The position numbers and the translations under genes were made by a program. A stretch of DNA of 26,659 nt from JAJKIP01 sp040509055 (GTDB lineage Bacteria; Bacteroidota; Bacteroidia; Chitinophagales; Chitinophagaceae), in assembly GCA_040509055.1 (NCBI GenBank), contig JBEVLT010000316.1:1-26659 (forward strand), read 5' to 3'. Positions 22,819 through 26,659 of the stretch are shown one piece after another. The notes under the pieces were generated by a model. It ran no database searches, was not told the DNA's origin, and worked only from the letters and a program-made list of their open reading frames with translations. The first letter of the stretch is position 1; every line of letters begins with the position of its first letter.

Positions 22819-23571
22819 TTATGCGGCGCCGGATTTACGCTTTCGCACGATGCGTTGCTGATCGCCATTTACTTCTTTGTAGAGCAGCTCATATTCCGGC
22901 AGGCTGGCCATCAATTGGGTAAGCGTCTTATAGCCAAATGCCCTTGCGTCGAAGCTGGGGTCCAGCCGCCTGATATGGAAGCCAAGCGTGGAGATATAGG
23001 CTTCTTCCTGTTCGTTGCTGGAGGCATCATAGGCCTTATTGATGATGTCCTGGTCTATTTTGGCAAAGATGGGTCGCTGCGGTTTGGCTGTCGTTTTGAT
23101 TTTTGTGGTTTGTTTCGGGGCGGGTTCAGGCGCCGGGGCGATGGTCTCGCAAAACGTAAAGATCTCGCAGGACTGTACAAAGGCCGTGGGTGTTCTTTTC
23201 TCCCCGATCCCCATTACAAAAATGCCTTCCTCGCGTATCCGTTTGGCGAGCCCGGTATAGTCGCTGTCGCTGGAAACGATGCAGAACCCGTCTACCGTAC
23301 CGGCATGCAGGATATCCATGGCATCGATGATCAGCGAGCTGTCGGTAGAGTTTTTTCCTACCGTGTACGAAAACTTCTGGATGGGCGTAAAGGACACATC
23401 GTTCAGGGTTTTTTTCCAGCTGCCCATACCAGGGCTGGTCCAGTCGCCATAGATCCGGCGGATCGTCACCTTACCGTACTTGGATACTTCTTCTATGATC
23501 GGCTTCAGCAATTTGGCTTGTGCATTATCGCCGTCTACCAGCAAGGCGATCAGGTCTGTTTTCTTGGGCAT
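22819..23571 (-). CDS. NYN domain protein with C-terminal LOTUS/OST-HTH domain
   Basis: A 250-residue protein. Residues 5-140 are a PIN-like NYN nuclease domain with acidic residues at expected sites: D13 and D15 (LLVDGDNAQ), D77 (STDSSL) and D102/D104 (SSDSDYTGLAKRI). A proline- and lysine-rich linker (about 145-165) leads to a LOTUS/OST-HTH-like domain (170-245, with YISTLGFHIRRLDPSFDARAFGY), which binds RNA or G-quadruplexes in other proteins. It is likely an RNA-processing or RNA-binding enzyme. It stands alone, without an evident partner. Confidence 0.9.
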   Translation of the reverse strand: MPKKTDLIALLVDGDNAQAKLLKPIIEEVSKYGKVTIRRIYGDWTSPGMGSWKKTLNDVSFTPIQKFSYTVGKNSTDSSLIIDAMDILHAGTVDGFCIVSSDSDYTGLAKRIREEGIFVMGIGEKRTPTAFVQSCEIFTFCETIAPAPEPAPKQTTKIKTTAKPQRPIFAKIDQDIINKAYDASSNEQEEAYISTLGFHIRRLDPSFDARAFGYKTLTQLMASLPEYELLYKEVNGDQQRIVRKRKSGAA

Positions 23572-23718
23572 ACTCCGGATATTAATGGTGCAAGGTTCAA
23601 AAAAAGAACCGGTAATGCTGTAATAGTTTTATAGGGGTTTCCGCCCGGGGTTCGTACCCGTTACCTTCTTCTTTCGCAAATCGCTGATCTGCATCATATC
23701 GTAAGTGGCGCCAACCAA

Positions 23719-24222
23719 TCAGGCTGAAAAATCGTAGGGTTTCGAATTGACCACAAACTCACAGCCGGGGAACAGGTTTCTCAGCTGCAGCATCTTTTGG
23801 TTGATGCTGCCCGGATCACCAGCCTGGAACAGTAGTGTTTTCAGCGATGCCGGCGAACGAAGCTGCAACAGGCCATCGATCGTAACACCGGTGCCGTTCA
23901 GGTGCAGGAATTCAAGCTCCCGGATTTGGCCCAGGTATTTTATACAGCCATTGTCCAGCCGGCGGCAACCTTTTGCCCGCAATTCCTTTACATATTCCAG
24001 CCCGGCCAGCAGCCGGATGCTTTCGTTGGTAATCTCCGTCTCGTTCAGGTCCAGCATGGTGATGCCTTTCAAGCCAGTGCCGGTGAGGATGTAAGCAAAG
24101 GCTTCATCATCCAGGTCATCGATAGGGCGCAGGTCGAAATGATGCCAGTACTCCGACCGGTTGGCGGCAACGAAAGGACCGAAGCGGCGCTGCATTGTCT
24201 TATGCTCCCTGGTTCTTCCCAT
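23719..24222 (-). CDS. small leucine-rich-repeat-like protein
   Basis: A 167-residue protein with three or four LRR-like units: LKGITMLDLNETEITN, VKELRAKGCRRLDNGCI and ELEFLHLNGTGVTIDG, ending with a capping segment around PGCEFVVNSKPYDF. No signal peptide and no catalytic motif, so it is probably a cytoplasmic binding protein. LRR proteins this short are unusual but known in Bacteroidota. An upstream ATG at 24222 was used; ATG at codon 10 (24195) is an alternative. Confidence 0.65.
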   Translation of the reverse strand: MGRTREHKTMQRRFGPFVAANRSEYWHHFDLRPIDDLDDEAFAYILTGTGLKGITMLDLNETEITNESIRLLAGLEYVKELRAKGCRRLDNGCIKYLGQIRELEFLHLNGTGVTIDGLLQLRSPASLKTLLFQAGDPGSINQKMLQLRNLFPGCEFVVNSKPYDFSA

Positions 24223-24273
24223 GTGTGCTATTCTGTTGTAAAGGGGCTGGTTTGGTGAAAATAAATTACAGGA

Positions 24274-24666
24274 TCAGTAAAGCCCTTCCATTACGCCGTA
24301 CTGGTCCACGGGTTTCAGTCCGCTGTCCAGGATGGCCCACTCGCCCATCGCGCGCATTACCGGATACAGGGCCAGGCCGGAAGGGGAGAGCTTGTAAGTT
24401 ACATAGGGCGGTACCACGGGTTTGGCTTTCCGGATCACCAGCCCGTCGGCCTCCAGCTCTTTCAGGTGCTGGATCAGCATTTTTTCCGTGATCGTGGGAA
24501 TAGCTTTGCGCAGCTCGCTATAGCGGCGTTCGGCCGACAGCAGGTGATAAATGATCAGCGGTTTCCAGTGCCCGCCGATCTTGCTGATCACGTATGACAC
24601 CGGGCATTCCAGCACCGACTGTCGTTTATTGGCATAGCGCGTGGCGCTTTCTTTTATTTTGGCCAT
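24274..24666 (-). CDS. HxlR family winged-helix regulator
   Basis: A 130-residue regulator from ATG 24666; the frame is open to 24753, but those residues overlap the promoter. It shows the HxlR layout: CPVSYVISKIGGHWKPLII, recognition helix region ELRKAIPTITEKMLIQHLKELEADGLV, then the wing and LSPSGLALYPV. Cys near the N-terminus (CPVSY) is common in HxlR proteins and in some is redox-sensing. It is divergent from the NmrA-like gene and probably controls it. Confidence 0.92.
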   Translation of the reverse strand: MAKIKESATRYANKRQSVLECPVSYVISKIGGHWKPLIIYHLLSAERRYSELRKAIPTITEKMLIQHLKELEADGLVIRKAKPVVPPYVTYKLSPSGLALYPVMRAMGEWAILDSGLKPVDQYGVMEGLY

Positions 24667-24681
24667 GACACATACTTTGGG

Positions 24682-24720
24682 GTAAGTACTTGTAAAAAAG
24701 TAAGTACAAAGATAATTTTG
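24682..24720 (+). promoter_or_regulatory. NmrA gene promoter with direct-repeat operator candidate
   Basis: GTAAGTAC occurs at 24682-24689 and again at 24700-24707 (18 bp start to start). The first copy overlaps a -33-like CTTG (24689-24692), 20 bp before TAATTTTG (24713-24720), a full match to TAnnTTTG. A repressor bound at the repeats would block this promoter; the HxlR protein transcribed the other way is the natural candidate (inference). Confidence 0.55.
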
Positions 24721-24742
24721 TCTTTCATTAAAACAAAAAACA

Positions 24743-25657
24743 ATGAAATACATTATTACAGGATCGCTGGGTCATATCAGCCGGCCGGTCACTGCAGCAT
24801 TGGCTGCTGCCGGGCATGACGTGACCGTGATCAGCAGCCAGCCCGAAAGAATAGCGGAAATTGAATCAGTTGGCGCTTCAGCTGCCATCGGATCGCTCAC
24901 CGATTTTTCTTTTGTACAGGAAACGTTCGGTCATGCCGATGCGGTATACCTGATGATACCACCTAATTTCTCCGTGGAAGATTTCCCGGCTTACCAGCGG
25001 CAGGTAGCCGATCACTATGTAGCGGCATTGCGCAGCAGTAGTGTAAAGCATATCGTGCTGCTGAGCAGCATCGGGGCGCACCTGCGGCAGGGCGCCGGAC
25101 CCATCGATGCGCTGGGTTACCTGGAAGAGCAATTGCAATCGCTGCAGGACCGGCATATTAAAATATTGCGTCCTGCCTTCTTTTATTACAACCTGCTGGG
25201 CATGGCCGGCCTGCTGAAGACGGCCGGCATCATCGGCAGCAATTTCGGCAGTAGCGACGAAAAGATCGCGCTGGTGCATCACCTGGATATTGCAGACCGG
25301 GTCGTCCATCACCTCCTGCACCCGCATTTTGAAGGATACAGTATTGAATATGTGGCCAGTGATGAGCGGTCTGCTCCGGGTATCGCTTCCGTGCTGGGCC
25401 AGGCGGCCGGTAAAAAAAATGCTGCCTGGGTCAGTTTTTCCGATGAGCAATCCTACGAGGCCATGGTACAACAGGGTCTTGGTCCGTCGCTGGCAAAGGA
25501 ATACATCGAAATGGGCCAGGCTTTCCGGGAAGGCCGGGCGCAGCAGGATTATTGGGCGCATCGCCCGGAGCTGGCCGGCAGCCGGAGGCTCGAAGCATTT
25601 GCCGGAGAGTTTGCGCGGGTGTACCAGGCCATTCCTGAGCCGGCACTGCAGGCCTAG
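24743..25657 (+). CDS. NmrA-like NAD(P)-binding oxidoreductase
   Basis: A 304-residue protein with an atypical-SDR Rossmann start (KYIITGSLGHISRPV, giving the G-x-L-G-x-I pattern), an acidic or neutral beta-2 end (VTVISS) and a typical MIPPN segment. The Tyr-Lys pair of catalytic SDRs is not obvious, as in NmrA-like quinone- or NADP-sensing proteins. Its upstream region carries the repeats described above, and its divergent neighbour is an HxlR regulator, an arrangement common for quinone- or electrophile-responsive genes (inference). Confidence 0.88.
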   Translation: MKYIITGSLGHISRPVTAALAAAGHDVTVISSQPERIAEIESVGASAAIGSLTDFSFVQETFGHADAVYLMIPPNFSVEDFPAYQRQVADHYVAALRSSSVKHIVLLSSIGAHLRQGAGPIDALGYLEEQLQSLQDRHIKILRPAFFYYNLLGMAGLLKTAGIIGSNFGSSDEKIALVHHLDIADRVVHHLLHPHFEGYSIEYVASDERSAPGIASVLGQAAGKKNAAWVSFSDEQSYEAMVQQGLGPSLAKEYIEMGQAFREGRAQQDYWAHRPELAGSRRLEAFAGEFARVYQAIPEPALQA

Positions 25658-25668
25658 TCCTCTTTGCC

Positions 25669-26659
25669 TCAGTACATCATGCCCCATAGCCATAGCGGCA
25701 CTTTGGTACCGATACCGGTTTCGATATCGTCGGCTGCTACGAGGTAACCGCCCTGCTTTTTCACCTGCCGGGCGGTTTTGCTTTTGCCGCCTACTTCCAG
25801 GTGTATATCGTTTACCAGGAAATCGCCGGTTTCGGGCAGGGTAACGGCCAGTTTTTTATTGACCAGCTGGTTGAGCAGAAAAGTTTCGCGGATGGCCCCG
25901 ATATCCGGTACGGCTTTCAGCGCGTAAGCCAGGTTGGTATTTTCCAGGTAGAGCTTTTCCGGTTTTTGCAGCGCCGACACGCCCTTGCCGGCAGCATGCA
26001 GCAGGTTGAGCAGGCGGGCCCGTTCCAGGTGCTGCATCCAGGCATAAACGTATTCCCGGCCGGAGTCCAGCTTGCGGGAGAGCGCTGAAATATTTGGTTT
26101 GAAGGGCGCCGACTCTGCCAGCACACCCAGCAGTTTTTTGATCTTGAAGGAGGTGGCTACCGTGTATTCTTCGGCATAGCTGAGGTCCGTTTCGATCACG
26201 GTATTGATGGTCTGGCTCAGCCGCAGGGGTATTTCTGCTGCTTCGCTTTCTTTGAAAATAGGCAGGTACCCGTATTGCAGGTATTTTTTGAACCAGGGCA
26301 GAGGCTGTATTTTTTTGAGGATTTCCCGGCTGATGTCGGCATGTTTCTTCACAATGTCCTTCCAGGCATAGGTTTCAAAAGTGCCGAGCCCCTGCAGTAC
26401 AAGAAATTCCCTGAACGACAATCCCGGCAGCTCATACGTGATCACCCGGCGGCTCAGGTCGGCTTCACCCCGGTAGATATCCAGGGCAGACGAAGAGGAG
26501 AACACTACGCGCAATTGCGGGTAGCTGTCATAGATATTTTTCAGCTCCGTTGACCAGCGGGGATATTTGTGCACTTCATCGATGAACAGGTAGCGGCCGC
26601 CATTTTTATAAAAAGCATCGGCTGTTTCCACCAGGTTGTGAGTATAAAACCAGTAATGG
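25669..26659 (-). CDS. AAA-family ATPase with DUF4143, partial (N-terminus beyond window)
   Basis: The minus-strand frame is open to the window edge; 330 codons are visible. The Walker B motif is clear (YLFIDEVHKYPRW), followed by a VVFSSSSALDI sensor-like strand and LPGLSFREF, then the DUF4143-type C-terminal half (LLNQLVNKKLAV, VGGKSKTARQVKK). The Walker A loop lies outside. These ATPases are frequent, variable accessory genes of uncertain role. SSSAL replaces the more common SGSSA form. The gene converges on the NmrA-like gene with an 11-bp gap. Confidence 0.88.
   Translation of the reverse strand, partial: HYWFYTHNLVETADAFYKNGGRYLFIDEVHKYPRWSTELKNIYDSYPQLRVVFSSSSALDIYRGEADLSRRVITYELPGLSFREFLVLQGLGTFETYAWKDIVKKHADISREILKKIQPLPWFKKYLQYGYLPIFKESEAAEIPLRLSQTINTVIETDLSYAEEYTVATSFKIKKLLGVLAESAPFKPNISALSRKLDSGREYVYAWMQHLERARLLNLLHAAGKGVSALQKPEKLYLENTNLAYALKAVPDIGAIRETFLLNQLVNKKLAVTLPETGDFLVNDIHLEVGGKSKTARQVKKQGGYLVAADDIETGIGTKVPLWLWGMMY

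Overview
The window looks like a Bacteroidota chromosome, most likely Chitinophagaceae-like (inference). Support: several candidate promoters carry the Bacteroidota -7 box (TAnnTTTG), Shine-Dalgarno-like sites are generally absent, and the accessory content is typical of the group (DUF885 lipoprotein, GlxA-type AraC regulator with VOC, SRPBCC and DoxX genes, DUF4143 ATPase). No RNA genes, CRISPR arrays or insertion sequences were seen. Both edges cut genes: an oxygenase on the left and an ATPase on the right.

Region 1 (1-9982) is the unusual part. It is a two-armed, divergently transcribed cluster. The left arm (minus strand) has four consecutive, tightly packed genes for 2-oxoglutarate/Fe(II)-type oxygenases, the first cut by the window edge. 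The right arm (plus strand) has eight close-set or overlapping genes: a single-pass membrane protein, an HTTM-like (vitamin K carboxylase-related) membrane protein and a sulfotransferase; then two tandem paralogous methyltransferases; then a second set of single-pass protein, HTTM-like protein and sulfotransferase. The two methyltransferases are protein arginine methyltransferase (PRMT)-like, with the double-glutamate hairpin at the same spacing as eukaryotic PRMTs. Each begins with a ~90-residue region resembling PqqD-like peptide-binding (RRE) domains. Together this reads as an uncharacterised peptide- or protein-modification pathway (hydroxylation, methylation, sulfation, membrane step). 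No precursor gene is visible inside the window. The divergent intergenic region carries nested inverted repeats that could be a shared operator.

Region 2 (9984-16980, minus strand) is ordinary accessory content: a four-helix membrane protein, a P2-type Ca2+-ATPase-like pump, an SDR dehydrogenase, and a compact run of DinB, DoxX, VOC, SRPBCC and PhnB-like VOC genes. That run is divergent from a GlxA-type AraC regulator (17129-18115).

Region 3 (18257-22710) holds a class I lysyl-tRNA synthetase, a 2H phosphoesterase with a PHA-granule-type small protein, and a DUF885 lipoprotein peptidase. Region 4 (22819-26659) holds a NYN-LOTUS protein, a solo leucine-rich-repeat-like protein, a divergent HxlR regulator and NmrA-like oxidoreductase pair with a repeat-bearing promoter, and a truncated DUF4143 ATPase.
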